The notes beneath the pieces are model-generated. The model worked only from the letters and a program-made list of their open reading frames with translations, did no database searches and was not told where the DNA came from. Below are positions 34,303 to 47,141 of a DNA stretch of 64,000 bases, piece by piece. The DNA is from Gamarada debralockiae (Eukaryota > Ascomycota > Leotiomycetes > Helotiales > Hyphodiscaceae). Positions within the stretch are counted from its first letter, which is position 1, and the number at the start of each line of letters is the position of its first letter. The position numbers and the translations under genes were made by a program. The stretch covers positions 124,001 through 188,000 of the forward strand of contig NXFV01000216.1 in NCBI GenBank assembly GCA_002803225.1, read 5' to 3'.

Positions 34303-36511
34303 TGGCTAGAAAAGGAGGTGAAGGAGCTCTTAAGATGGACCTGAAGATCAATATGGTGGAGAAGGTAATTCTGAGATGATAATGAATGACACAAATTATT
34401 AGAATAGTTCAATAAACAACTAAAAAGTGAGATTTACGAAGTCGGGATAAGAAGAACCAGTGACAAATCCGAGAATCGCGTAGTAAATCACACAGTAAGA
34501 GAAAGGAAAAAGGAATTGCAACTCTTAAAAGATATGTCCATAGCGAACAACTGGGTTCAGCTGCTAATGGATTGAAGTATGGTGCCAAGATAGAGAGGCC
34601 TTGTCTGCAGTCTGTCTGGTCGTCTACTACTCATTAAGGCATTCTTCATTCAGTCTTTTTACATCGATGGCTTGCATTCCAAGTCACAACGAGAGAGTTT
34701 TCGACAACGAAAATTTCTCAGCAATAACAATGGAATGAAATAAGGTTCAAAGATAGCAGCAAACTGGGGACAGATCTGAATGGCTGAACTCGGTTGAGCG
34801 AATGGATGTGCTGTCTGTAGTGACGATAGTAGTCCTAAGATAGTACGAGGGAGGGAATCCGCTACTAGTGTGTCATTGAGGCTAAAAGGTTTTTGTATTT
34901 AACATCCCCAGAGTGCACATATCCGGGTTCACGCCAATTCCGTTAATGAGTGAATCATATGTACTCGGCACTCCTCAGTACTGCGTTGAATAATTCACGC
35001 CCATCCCGCCCATCCATCCATTCATTATAACTAGGACGCACTTGCAATCCCATCCCAGCTCACTCAAAGACATTAAAGCATCTTGCCACCCGCACCCAGG
35101 TTGCACCGCCCATTGTCTAAATCAGTATATCAATACAAAGCTCTCACAAGCATAATATGTATTCTTCACTTCATCGAGCTGTAGCTGCTAATTCTCGTGC
35201 TTCGCTTCAAATATTCTCTCTATCAGCGACAGTCGACAGTGAGACCTATCTTTACTGTTGATATTTAACACGGCAACGAGAGATTTTCCGACAACAAGAT
35301 TTTCTACATGTCATACCCAGAACAAAGTTTAACCTCCGAGAGCGGCAATGAATTGGTTATACTAGTTCCTGGCAACTGAGCAAGTGAGGCTTGAACTAGC
35401 TATATAAGTACGCCTACATTCTGTTGAGTGCCACCAGACAGCCTGTAGGAAAGGGAACAAGTGTTTGCGATTAATGAGCTTCAAACCGAGTTCTTTTTGT
35501 ATTTATAACATTACATTCTCGTGGGCACTGTATGACAAGTTCACGCCTATTTCCCTGCGCTTGGGAGACTTGGGTGTTGAGGAAGGCAAGAAGTACGCCA
35601 GAAAGCCCCCTACGGCTACTACTCCTTAAGCTGTCATACAAGCCAAAGATCAGAACAGCGAGGAGACAAGACCCTCAGCACCAATTCCTCCCTATTCGCC
35701 TCCCCCTCGGCATCAGATTTCGATATGTAATCAGAGCTTCTGCTCTTCGCAGCAATCTTTAATCTACAAACTTACCATATAATCAACAGGTAGAAAGTCT
35801 TCGACAACAAGACATCTCTTAATAACGAGAAACTGCTCAACGACCACAGCGCGCCCCCACCAAAGGTGCAAACTCAAAGACGAGAAGAACAAGGAGACCA
35901 AGGAGAACTGGTTCCAGAGCATCTGAACGAGCGAGTGCGTATCAAGTACGCTCTACACTGACGTTTCGCCAATGCCCGATCCAGGTAGTCCACGAAAGTG
36001 GCAGCTTAAGGTAGCGCGCAACTGATGTGACATTGAGGTCGAAGTGCGTTATGACGTCCTCCCGAATACTGTATCGACAGATTCATTTTCCTCCAATTCA
36101 TTCACAATTCTTGAAGCACTAGCTCCCATCCTAATCACCTCGTCTCACCAGTCCACAGACGTAAAAGTAGCAGGAACGTCTATACCAGTATATCAACAAA
36201 AGCTCTCGCTGATATATTACAATAAAGCATTACACTCCCAGCACCAACCAGCCAACCGCCCCAGCCAGCCAGCTGTGCACGAGCATCAATCCCTTCCTTT
36301 GCCAGATTGCCAGATAATACCAGACCATTCCCCTTTACCAGCTCCATTTCCCTTGTACAATGCACATATATAGAACGCCAGAACACCCTTTATGCCATCC
36401 CATATTCATCAACCCTTATCAAGATTCGTTGGTTCATTTTCGTTATGTATTGAGGCTCCTGTCCCACTTTTCGTTTCATCTCATCTCTTGTTTGTCCCCT
36501 CAGTCGTGCCC
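34303..36511. other. 2.2-kb non-coding region
   Basis: No gene is supported; the open frames are short and unlike known proteins. Degenerate repeated blocks lie in the middle (listed separately). The 3' ends of the convergent reductase and RING genes flank it. Confidence 0.5.
34690..36220. repeat. Degenerate dispersed/tandem blocks, period about 0.5-0.6 kb
   Basis: Three similar blocks recur in the same order. Block X contains TTCGACAACGAAAAT at ~34698, CCGACAACAAGAT at ~35290 and TTCGACAACAAGACA at ~35797. Block Y contains TTTTTGTATTT followed by GTTCACGCC at ~34890 and ~35494. Block Z contains CAGTATATCAATACAAAGCT at ~35124 and CAGTATATCAACAAAAGCT at ~36187. Spacing of 510-605 bases suggests an old, heavily mutated tandem duplication. 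The alignment was made by eye. Confidence 0.45.
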
Positions 36512-38170
36512 TTATTCTTGTGTGTTGGAATTTTGCGTCCTCGTCCGAATACGGAACGTGTCTCTTAGTCGGCCAGTAAGTCTCGCTCTCCTGCTCGGCT
36601 CCTCAGCGTCCTCGGCTGATTCTCCATCCTGCTGAGATTCCTCTCGCAGACGGCGCAGAGCAGCGATTCGCTCATGGGGCGGTGCATGTCGAAGTCTATT
36701 CAGATCGAGGAATCGTGAGACTCGTCCACGCGAATGGTTTGTTGATGCGTTATCACCCTCAGCTACAGTCTCTGCTCCAATCTCGCTGCCTTCGTTGGCT
36801 GCGAGTGGAGGAGGGAGTTCCGAGCCTTCGGCGGTGGGGGATGTTGGATCGGAGGTTTCGGATGTTACGGGGCGGAGATCGTGACGGCTGGAAATGGAAA
36901 TGTTAGTAAGGTTGTGGAGAGGGGTAGGATGGGTAGGCATACCATAAAGGACAAGTTCCAGACACGTTCAATAGCCAAGGATCAATGCAAGCAGGATGGT
37001 ACTTGTGTTGACAAGGCAACACTCGCACATCCTCACCGGTCGTGAAATCCTCTGTACAGATCGAACACCCCAACCCTCCTTCCTTCTTCGCAGCTTCCTG
37101 GCCGCTGTTAATAGACTCGGCTTGTGCAGGTCCCATTCCTGACTCAACATCCGCTGCAGTTGGCTCCGGCTTCGTTTCTCCGTTCTCTGTAGCAGCTGGC
37201 ACCGCCACAGCTTCGGTGGTGTTGTGTACGCTTGTTGATCCATCTTCTAACTCGATATCTCTGCTTTCTGGCTTCACCGGCTCTGGGTCGCCGAACTTGA
37301 CGATAGGAAGAGTCTCGAGCATTGCTCTTGCAAGACCCTTCGCACGACTTTGTCTCGGTCTGCCGGCCAAGCCTGTTCGAGGTCCATATCTTTCCGGGTG
37401 TCTGTGGGCACGGATAGCACCTGTGGCAATGATGACCAGGAACAACAAGGTGATGATACCGGTGATACTGTATAGAATGCTCATGGCAACTGCCGTAGTC
37501 GGAGCCGGCCCTCCATCATTATTCGTAGCTGTTGAAGCGCCTTGCTGAGCAGTTGTAGTCGAGTTGGCACCGACCGTTGCATTAAGGCCGTTCTGTCTTA
37601 ACTGGATGCTATGCAACAATGTGTTTGAGTCCTGGGCCGAGGTCATCGTATATATAGTCGTTGATGGGAAGTTCCCTGTGAGGTTGCATTCCTGAGACGA
37701 AGTGCTGAACAGCACAATACCCTTCGGCTTCGGGGTTACACGTCCCACAGTAGCCACGACAGAGCTCGGATCAATGTACGAGGTGTCGGCGTTTGGATCG
37801 CAGCTGATATATGCAATGGTGTTGCTGGAGACATTCTGATTTGAAGGATCGACCAGTGTGAGGTTTCCCGTGAACGCTACTTCCTGTACACACAACTTTA
37901 GCCCTCTGTATGCCAAGAATAATGCACGAAGTCGACAAGTGGGATACGAACAGCGACAGTATTTGCACCTTCTCCCATGCCTACCGACGCTGTGAGAGGA
38001 GCGATATTGAATGTGAGAACAGGAACTTGTGCGATGACCAACTGCGTGAAGATGCTCGAGGCCGGGAATGATGCGTTTGACGGCAGGACATTTTGACCGG
38101 AGACCAGGGCGACAAAGAGGACTCCGGATAAGATGGACGCTATAGTCCTTGCAACGGTCGACGTCGCCAT
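36512..38170 (-). CDS. Membrane-anchored RING-H2 E3 ubiquitin ligase
   Basis: Predicted transmembrane E3 ubiquitin ligase of an endomembrane compartment. Exons (minus) 38170-37952, 37883-36943 and 36887-36512 give 511 residues. ATG 38170 starts a signal peptide (hydrophobic core ILSGVLFVALVSG). The lumenal part (~27-200) is Ser/Thr-rich with a PA-like segment (NTIAYISCD). One TM segment follows at ~206-230 (ILYSITGIITLLFLVIIATG). The RING-H2 (346-387) reads CSICTEDF...CQHKYHPACIDPWL...CPLC; its last Cys codon is split by the second intron, which supports the splice. The C-terminal tail is polar with Arg-rich stretches. The first donor (GTTCGT) is slightly unusual. The general design resembles PA-TM-RING ligases; targets unknown. 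Confidence 0.9.
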
Positions 38171-39919
38171 GATTAAATAAAAAGAAAGGAAATGAACAAT
38201 TGTTCTCCTTTGCCCTTCTCTCACATATCCAGAAATCGAAGTCTGGAAATGTTTTTGGGAGGAGGACGGTCTGCTTTGCAGTGACGTGAAACCGGGACGT
38301 TTTGGACTTGTTGATAATCGCTGAGATAGGACCGGGAGGGTTTAGCGTCAACAATGCGACTCGGTACTGACGGAACGGAAGTCAGGAAGCGCGGAGTGAG
38401 TAAGAAATGGTTTTGGGAGGATTGAGAATAACAGTGGTGTAACAATAATGTAGAGATTGATGCGATCAGAGGATGGATTTAGTAGTTGAAATAGTGAGGT
38501 AGCTAGCTACGAGCTGTGTATTCGAACAAAGGAATGGACGTGGAAGGAATTTTAATCTATCTCTCTTGGTTATAGGTTTATGGAATTCTGGACGAGCAGC
38601 TCCTCGTCGGCATCTCTAAATCCCGCTTCCCTTCTTCCACTGCTGCCCTCCCACCCTTTCAATCTTTTCCCCTCGAATGGAAGCTTACGCACTCAATTGA
38701 ATACAGCCACGAAGCCAACCAGTCGCCGAGTGAGGAAGGTTTGAAGAAGCAGCCACTGTGAAGCCGAGGGAATTATCTATTGCCTGTGGCTTCAGAGGTA
38801 CATCTGTAAGAGTTCACCAAGTATTTGGCATCCACGGCATCTTGCACTGCCCACTTTGCCCAAAAGAAAACCGGTCGGTATCTTTGAAATTAATTCAAAT
38901 ACATAAACATCATGAGGTGAGACGGCCCAATTCTTAGTCCCTACTAACTATTCCCATATATCAAATGCCAACACTTGAACTCTTGAAAATGCTTTTATTG
39001 CCACTCTGGGCAGTGTCGCATTCGGGTTTGTCTCCACTCAATGAACGTTCTGAGTTCCTGTCCAATCACATTTTCCTATATACGACCCTCCACTCTTATC
39101 CTTCCAGTGACTGCAATTTTTGGAATCATCAGGGATCTGTCAGCAACAAGCGCATGCCTACTCAGCCCCATTGTGCATGCTCTTACGAGCTCCGCATTCA
39201 AGACATTTCTCCTATTTGTGTTTACTATTCCCAGGCTTTCATCCGTTGCGTGTTCTTTGAAGTGATTTGTTTGATTTCTGCTCAGTCGGATGCCCGGCTT
39301 TTACTTTCTTTCTTTCAAATGTTGCACAACGTTAACCTTCTGCAGCCTCATCTGGTAAGGTAATAACCCTCTGCAAGATCCGAAGGCTCCGAGTCAAGTC
39401 GCGTGATATCCAATGGATGGCCGCATGATGTGTCTTTTGAGCAGATCTCTCTGAATTTGAGATCAAGGTCAAGCAGAAGATCCGACTCTCTGGAAAAGCA
39501 TCTTTACGTTTGGTTTCAGTGGAAAGTTTTGCGCCAATTGGTGATGACCTTGAAACCCCCACGCCTGGGAAAGCCAAGTATGGGGTAGGGTAGCACAAAC
39601 TTTGTTTGCTGGGAATCTCGACACGTGATACCCCGCGTGAGAATATCACTCTTTACTTTGAGGGTGTTCACGTTCTGCTGTATCATTCGTATTGATGCTA
39701 TTGATTAGGTATTCGGACATTTAGGCCTGCTACAGAAAGTCTACAGAAAGTCCTCATCTTGTGAAGTCACATCAGAGGACAAAGTTCGAGACTCAGGCAT
39801 GGAAGTACCACAACTGAACCGCAAATGCCACCCCAAAATGGAGACGACGGCGAACTCTGATCCCACACATTTTCACATTATATCGTCTTACCGTCTTCTA
39901 GTGCTTAGGTTTGGAAAAG
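38171..39919. other. Intergenic region
   Basis: Contains the upstream region of the minus-strand RING gene. A plus frame at 38965-39363 (132 codons) is Cys/His-rich in composition but matches nothing I know. No supported gene. Confidence 0.45.
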
Positions 39920-40810
39920 ATGTTAGGCATCACCAACTTGAGGCAGCTCTGGGCATCTAGTCTACGCTTGCTCTTGATCCCAGCTGTTCATGCCATCATT
40001 TCCCTTCCAGCCTTTCCGTCCTTCATCCGCGCATTTCTCCAGCTCGCTTTCGTCCTCGCTACACCATGGCTATTCTTCAAAGCCCTCAACATCGGCCGCA
40101 AGCCCAGTTGCCAAATCATTGTCTTCTGCTTCGGGAACATCCACCTCGGTGATCGCGGCTAGGTAATACGGCGAAAGTCTTCTCTATCTTTCCGATTCTC
40201 CTTGTAATATTCCCATTCTTTTCCCAGGGTCGTGATTGGGTACCACAGACTACGACTTCATCTCGAATCGCTACAGTATGTTCCAGACTTCTTGCGACCA
40301 TCTCGACGAACAAAATTATCAAATATTTTGTCGCTTTCTAAATGGCTCATGTCTTCTTGGCCAGGACCTTTTGCGATTGCGTTGGTGGAGACGACTCTTA
40401 CAGTCAACCGCATCGACATGTCTGCTAATCCTATCACGGCTGCTGGTCAACTTGTACCACTGATTATTGGGGCGTATGTGTTGCTCACTACTGTGGCGAG
40501 TATTGAGGCGCATCAGCTGCCTGGGTACGGCAAAGAGATATCGGAAGCATCGTCTATAAATCTGGAGACCGCATTTTAAGTGGCGTATGAAGTGCGTAGC
40601 GAATTCGAGCGCGACGAACCTGGCGACACTGTGGGACATCCGGAGGACGCTTCGGAACGACAAGACATCCTGGAAACCAAGGGTGAAGCTCAAGTGGATG
40701 AGAGAAATGTGGTTCCTAATGGTTCGAACATAGCGTCACTAGTTGAAGTCCGAAGTAGAAAACTGCAGTCCAATGTAAGAATTGATGTCCATCGGCCTGA
40801 GTTCAGGTAA
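39920..40810 (+). pseudogene. Putative small membrane protein, gene or relic unresolved
   Basis: ATG 39920 opens a hydrophobic N-terminal segment (LWASSLRLLLIPAVHAIIS, FLQLAFVLATPWLFF). A second hydrophobic stretch lies in another frame at ~40370-40530 (VETTLTVNRIDM, GQLVPLIIGAYVLLTTVASI), followed by TAA at 40577 and an in-frame acidic tail to 40810. I could not find splice sites joining the parts without a stop. It may be a broken gene or have introns I missed. Family unknown. Confidence 0.4.
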
Positions 40811-41861
40811 GATGACTCCGTAACAGTTCTAGCTATAATTCATCTTCCTACTCATCTCTAAGATTCCAGCGGCTTTCAGGGCTGGCATCATGATTTCATC
40901 ACGGCGTGCGTTGACAGACCTCGCTTGATAGGCCCTGGGACTCGAGCGCGTACTATTACAGATGAGGCAGCATTAGCCAATTAATGGAAGGAGACACAAG
41001 GCCGTGCTCAATACAGTACTGAACATTAACTTCAATTTCTTCCTTCATGCTCGTCAATAATGGATCCTGCCTACATTTCATCATAAATATGACAACGCCT
41101 AGTGATCTAGAGCTAGGTCTAGGTGGGGTGGGGGTAGCTGGTACGTGAATGGACTTGAGTTGCCCTGGCGGATTTGCACTGACGGGAGTTGGTGAGGAAT
41201 CACGGACCCCTCCGCGCAGAATGGGGATGGTCTTTCTGAAAGTAGTGGACTTGAGAGTCGGAAATAAATGAGTCTTGGACTACTTTTAGAGAGCAAATTT
41301 ATAGCATGTTGCAAATGTAGCTGCTCATCCAGTGAGCTTAAAAGTTTTGAAGCAAAGCCGAAGGTAGCCTGGAATGTAAGTACATGCACCTGCGTACTGA
41401 ACTTTGAAGTCGATCCTGCTAATGAGCCGTAGTGTGCGAGGACTCGCAAAGAAAAGCTATCGGGGACTCCACAGTAAGGGCTTGCAAATTCTTCTGACGT
41501 TCGGGAGAGTAATGTGGGAGGATACAACAATCAAGTCCAGCAAGGCAATGTCTGGTACCAGCCGGGTATCCTTCAGATGAACATATACCTACTTCGATGC
41601 AACATGGGGAATACGTCGTTTTGGGATCTTTGATGATTCTGGGACACTGAAGGATGAAAGATTGTCTATATTGGAGGACGCAAGATGCCACATAATCTCA
41701 TCATGGGACGTCGGCAGATGTTCAAAATGTCAATCCTTAGGGATATCAAAGCATTCGGATTGTATAAGGCAAGCTATTCTACCACTCTGTCTACAAGGAA
41801 CTAGTGTTGACTGGCGCTACCTTCATTCTAGTGTATCACAAAGGCGGAACGTCAAAGTAGA
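40811..41861. other. Intergenic region
   Basis: No supported gene. A frame at 41662-42066 overlaps the next gene in another phase and may contain an upstream exon of it. Confidence 0.4.
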
Positions 41862-42447
41862 ATGCACTCCAGAGTCACAGGATTGCCTTGCAACACTCTT
41901 CATGTTAGTCAACCGATGGGAGAGAACCGAGAGATATTACAGCTTCGAGTGCCTTTCGCTATTAACCTCCGGGTCTCCCTCCGACGCCTTAATTCTTATC
42001 ATTCGGGTTCCAATCACTCTCATCCTGCTTCTCAATGGATTTTTGAAATCGAAAGGTTCAGCTTGAGAGTTGCCGACCAGCCTACTAAGGAAGAGGAGGA
42101 CGCAGGGCGAAATTGGATCCACGAGAACTCGAATGAGAAAAAAGACGACCAAAAGGAATCTCAGTATTCTTTGATGTGCGTAGTGGGTTGGTCTAGATCC
42201 GACATTGTGCTTTTTGTTGTTATTCCGTTCGGCATTGCTGCGCTGTTTAGTGTTATTTTTGGAATCGTGTGGTCATTGGATCTCAAGGGTCACAAGGGCG
42301 ATGTTTCTGGAGCCTGGGCAATTTCGAGCTTCATCATTACGCTTGCTGCTGGTATGTATCCCTTCAACTTGAGGAAGGAGTGGCATGCTTACTTTTCATG
42401 TAGCTGTTTCGGCTTTGATTGGAATTATTGGTGGTTTTGCTTATTGA
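41862..42447 (+). CDS. Hypothetical membrane protein, C-terminal part
   Basis: Exon 41862-42351 joins 42404-42447 through a short intron with GTATGT and TGTAG ends, in phase. The product has an acidic stretch (TKEEEDAGRNW), a TM segment (DIVLFVVIPFGIAALFSVIF) and a final hydrophobic segment (FIITLAAAVSALIGIIGGFA). The true start is uncertain because no ATG sits in a convincing context, and an upstream exon is likely. I do not recognise a named family. Confidence 0.45.
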
Positions 42448-42659
42448 TGCGATGGATGATCAGACTTCAACATCGTAAGCAAGCATAGCCAGGATGGTCA
42501 GATCTGTACTGGGGGCACATAATGATGAGAAGATATATTCACTGCTAGAGAATTCGAAGTAGGATTGTATGTGTTATCTTTCATTATTATTTGTTCCGTC
42601 ATTAATCGACGTCATGTTACGTTCATTTCGTATTCAACGTCAAAAACGTGAAGATGGCT

Positions 42660-44531
42660 TTAGAACATCCAAGCTCCCAACGCCCACGCTATCAAGAAAG
42701 TCCCAATCCACCAAATTTCTAAAATATCTTTGTTAACCGCCGAGCTAGTGAATGAAGGTCCACTGTACCCCGTTCCATTTCCATCTGCACTCGTACTCGG
42801 CGTTGCGAACCCGCCGGCAGAATTAAGGATTCTTTCAGTTGACACAGGTGCTGCTTGCACAGCACTTATGATCACGTTGGTATTTGCTGATGTTTCGGAG
42901 GGAGTGGCTGGCGAGGAGGGAATACTGCTCTCAGGTGAAGGAGAAAGACCTGAGGTTTCGAATGGAGATGTAGGAGTGATGGCTTCTGGCGTCGTGGTAC
43001 CTTGTTCAGGCACAACTTGAGGAGTTGTACCTGGCTCTGGGATGATTTGTGGGGTAGGTATTCCTTGCTCGGAGGCAACTTGAGCAGTGGTCGGTATCAG
43101 TAAAGGAAGAGTTTCAGTGTTAGTCGGCTGCACTTGAGGGATTACCACAGGAGTCGGTATCAGTAAAGGGAGAGTTTTCGCGTTAGTCGGCTGCACTTGA
43201 GGGATTACCACAGGAGTCGATATCAGTAAAGGAAGAGTTTCCGTGTTAGTCGGTTGTACTTGAGGAATTACTACAGGAGTCGGTATTTGCTGTGATTCAT
43301 TCCCAGCTGGAGTTGGGCTTGGTGTTGGCACAATGGTCGACGGGGGTGGTGTAACTTGTGCAGCAGGCTGCTGAGCAGGGGGCGTTACAGTCACGACCGT
43401 TCCACTGGTAAGACCTCCTTCCAACGCATTGACAACGGTTGGCAAATCGCTAACGGTGAGGCAGTAATCCAACGGCACAATCGTTGGGCCTCCAGGAAGA
43501 CAAGATTCCAATCCTGGATACTGTGATCTGTAGTACGGATTGTTCCTTAAATAATCGACAAGTGTTTGCGGAACCCAGCCATAATTCTCGCTTATTCCAA
43601 CTCCGTCTGTTGGGCTGCAATATGCTGAATAGATAAAGGTTGAAACTGCTCCGGATGCACCGCGAGTTGGAGTGTTGATGAAAGGCGCTGTGAGGGATAA
43701 TATGATGCCGGTGGGCCGGTCGTTGTTTGAAGTTGTGGGTTCTCCTGATAGATTTACGCCCCCGAAATAGGCTTCAGCGTTAGAATTGATACCGCTGTAG
43801 AAGAAGGGGCCTAGAATGGAGGTCATTGGCTCAACTTCGGGTATCGTGACAAAGCTGGTGAAGAATTCGGATCGTGTTACGCAGACGACTGAGCCTAAGG
43901 TGTCTGTTACGGCTGGGACTGTGATGATTTTGACGGTTGTGTAGATGTTGAATGCTGCAGGCGATGCTCTAACTCGAAAAGACCGGTCAATTCTCTTTCA
44001 TATTCGAGAAATGGACGCTTACACAGTCACTCCAGCTGTCACAATCTGGGTGCCATTCTGCGGATATAAGACGCTTGTTGTCTGTGCTGGCCCTTCAACA
44101 AATGTGTTGAGGAGGAGCAGCGGGTTGCCTCCTACTCCAACGGTACCGCTATGCAGAGAAGTTGCGTTGGTAAGGTATACATTTGTCTCGTAATTTGTGA
44201 CAGTAGTAGTAGGATACGGGGTGATTAGGGTAGTGATTGAAGTCAAGTTGACGACTCCGGAGAAGGTGTCGGTGCTGTATTGCTGCCACCATTCTTCGGT
44301 GACGGTATCCTGGACAACGAAGCAGCAAACAGATGTCACTGCGGGATCACTGGTAGTCGCAGTCGCATTTAGACTTGATATTATTGAAGCTAGATCTCAT
44401 CAGCCTCGTCAATCGCCGGAGTCACAGGTTGCAAAATATCTAGTGGACATACTCGAAGCCACGGTAACTGCAGCGGTGACGGGAAGAGTTACCATCAACC
44501 CAAAGGCTATGTAGAGCTTGCTGAAATGCAT
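42660..44531 (-). CDS. Pro/Thr-rich cell-wall or GPI-type glycoprotein with 21-residue repeats
   Basis: Predicted secreted, heavily O-glycosylated surface protein. Exons (minus) 44531-44453, 44389-44023 and 43968-42660 give 584 residues. ATG 44531 begins a signal peptide (LYIAFGLMVTLPVTAAVTVA). The N-terminal half has Thr/Val-rich stretches and a few cysteines. The C-terminal half is Pro/Thr/Ser-rich with three near-identical 21-residue repeats around TPVVIPQVQPTN. The protein ends in a hydrophobic tail (WWIGTFLIAWALGAWMF) with no cytosolic part, which suits a GPI signal or tail anchor. Function is unknown; an adhesin or wall role is inferred from composition only. Confidence 0.83.
43093..43281. 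repeat. In-frame minisatellite, 3 x 63 bp
   Basis: Three direct copies start at 43093, 43156 and 43219, each beginning G(G/A)TATCAGTAAAGG and differing by a few bases. The 63-bp period equals 21 codons, so copy number can change without a frameshift in the glycoprotein gene. Confidence 0.92.
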
Positions 44532-45394
44532 CGGGATCGAGACAGTCTCTGCGAGTAGCTTCTGAGAACTCTCCGAAGAAAACGATGCAGTTTGTGCGCA
44601 GGAGAATTCAATGACTTGGGTGTAAAAAAAAGAACATTTCAAAGTATGAAGCTATTCTGCCACGGATTGGGTCAACGCGGAAAGAGAGGGCCTTGTGTGC
44701 GCTGACAGAATTAAGAAAGCTTTTGAAATAGCCAGAGCGGCTTTGTTTGTATGTACCCCTCCATCTGAAAGCCTCGTGGTGAGCACTCGATTAAGCTTCA
44801 ACTTGAAGACCCGAAGTTGTGGAGGTGGTTGTCAATACCAAGAAAGCCAACCGAAGCCCCAGAACAGTCCTATAGGACCCTAAATGGTGCGTTTACCTCT
44901 TTCGGGTGAGAAAAAAAGAAAAGACAAGTGAGGGGTCTTCACTTCCGGTTAGAATATGCGACTGAAGTGAACTACTGAAAAGCTTCTGGGGTGGTGGTGT
45001 ATTGTCTTATACCCCCACTTTCGTCGTCCAATGATGCTGTCCCTTTAGCGAGAAAACTGCCACATTGACTGGCCATTGGAATTTTCCCAAAAGGGGCGTC
45101 TGACAAAGCGAAGAGCCAAGTTCGCTAAATAGAGCCAAGGGAGTCACCCCACCATTAGGGACTGAACTCAGAATCATGTTGGAACTCCTAGTTGGGAGTA
45201 ATCAACGCTCTGGTTGGGCACACTTTTGGGGCTGGATTGAATGAGTAGACTCAAAAGCTGGGTTTTCTCTCCCATGGTGGGGAAATGTTGGACTGGACGC
45301 CTCCAGAATCCCATCTTCCTTTTGCAGCCTTGATTCCCATCATTGCAGATGGATTTTCCAATGGTCTTCTTTCTTTCAACAATTTGAGGGTATC
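44532..45394. other. Divergent intergenic region
   Basis: Lies between the start of the minus-strand glycoprotein and the start of the aspartic-protease-like relic. No supported gene. Confidence 0.5.
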
Positions 45395-47141
45395 ATGATG
45401 TTACACTCTTGTAGGCCATCCTTTTATGCCGTTTTAGGTACCTTTCTTTCTATGGTGATTACTTCAGACTCCAGCCAACATTTTCAGCCTCGTGCTACCA
45501 CAGTTCCCGCGCCAATAGTGGATACCTGCTTCACAAGATTGGTAAAGAAAGTCGTGATATGCTCACCAAGCAAGTAGAGCACTGAATCTTCCCAGGGATG
45601 GCGTTGACGGCCCTTGGCCATCGCATACAATCCAAGTTGTACCCCGCCACAGAACGTCAAAGTCTTCATCGGCACAGGCGCCTACCAAACGCTAGTGGTC
45701 GTACCAGAAGGCTGTATTGAAACTGACCCCTCAAACTGTGCTTCATTGAGAGGAGGGGAATTCATAATCAACCAGCCCACTACCTGGGAAACCAATACTG
45801 CGAACCTCACAAGCAATATCTACCCTCTGGCACTTGAGACTCGACTCAGCTTGGATGGAAGAGATTTGTATGGGTTCGATGACATTACACTTGGATGGCA
45901 AGGTAGCGGGGGCCCTAAACTTGAGAATCAAACTGTAGGAGGCATTGCAATGAAAGACTTTTTCCTCGGCGTCTTTGGGTTGAATCCTCGACCAACGAAC
46001 TTGACGAACTTCAATAACTCCATACCGAGTTTTATGCAGAACCTCAGAACAAATGAACTCATACCAAGTACTTCGTGAAGTTACAAAGCTGGAAATCAAT
46101 ACCATCTCAACCAGGTTCTGGGAAGCCTCACGCTGGGTGGGTACGATTCGTAGAAATTCGTACTCAACAAACTATCCTGATCCCTCAACGAAGTCGATAT
46201 CCGCGATCTCACTATCAACATCCAGTCTATCACGACGAACACCTCCTCCTCCACCACCCTCTTGCCCACACCAATAGCAACCTGCCTTGACTCTTCCATC
46301 CCAGACATCTGGCTTCCCACCCTCCGCCTGCAATTTATTCGAACCGCCTCGGCCTAACATACAACTCCACTCTTGACCGCTATCTCATGAATAACGCTCA
46401 GCACACCTTCCTCGTATCCCAGAATCCAGCCGTGATATTCGCGCTCGGGAATCTCACCTCAGCCATTTCTACGAACATCACTCTGCACTACGCAGCCTTC
46501 GATTTGACGTTATCCGCACCACTTGTAAAGAGTACAACAAGATATTTCCACTAAAGAGCAGCGAATGAGTCGCAGTATACACTTAGCAGGATTTTCTTGC
46601 AGTAAGCATATGTCGTAGCGGATTATGATAGGAGGAACTTCTCCGTCTCGCAATGTAGCTGGGACGCGAATGCGCAGCAGAACATCGTTGCTATCCTCCC
46701 ACCATCTCCAACGAACTCTTCTACGCCCGAAAACCGGTCCGCTGGGACGAGGTCAAGTCATCTCTCAACTGGCATTATTGTAGGTATTGTGATAGGAGCT
46801 GTGGTAGTCATCGTTCTTGCGCTTCTTGGAGTATTTTTCTTCGTTATTAGACATTGTCCCCGAGCAACCGCTGTAGCGCCATCTCAAATTGGGAAGGCAG
46901 AGATGGATGGCGAGGGCATAAGATGGAAGCGCGTGAAGTCGATGGTGACAAGAAACTGGCTTTGGCAACTGAGACCGATGGGGTTGTCCAATATGAGACC
47001 GATGGAACGCAGAGACACGAAGCGGATGGTTTGCATAGGCTTGAAGCTGGTGGAACGCCAGTAAATGTGTTTGAGATGCCGGTAAGAGAAGGTGTTGCTG
47101 CTGAGTTGGAGACATGGAAGAGTATGAGCAAGGGTAGGTAA
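45395..47141 (+). pseudogene. Aspartic-protease-like single-pass membrane protein pseudogene
   Basis: Relic of a fungal surface protein related to pepsin-like proteases with a C-terminal TM helix. It begins with a signal peptide (ATG 45395). Family blocks then follow in mixed frames: CTPPQNVKVFIGTGAYQT, VVPEGCIETDPSNCASLRGG, LYGFDDITLGWQGSGG, MKDFFLGVFGLNPRP, AGNQYHLNQVLGSLTLGGYD, YVVADYDRRNFSVSQCSWD and the TM segment VIGAVVVIVLALLGVFFFVI. A stop at ~45575 and a frameshift near 45640 break the N-terminal part. In-frame stops follow GGYDS (~46150) and LNKLS (~46180), and others occur at ~46550 and ~46600. The protein cannot be made in full. Confidence 0.85.

Noticed and set aside
36682..37548. 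Plus-strand frames over the RING ligase gene
   Set aside because: They are antisense to a gene with signal peptide, TM segment and full RING-H2; no motif on the plus strand.
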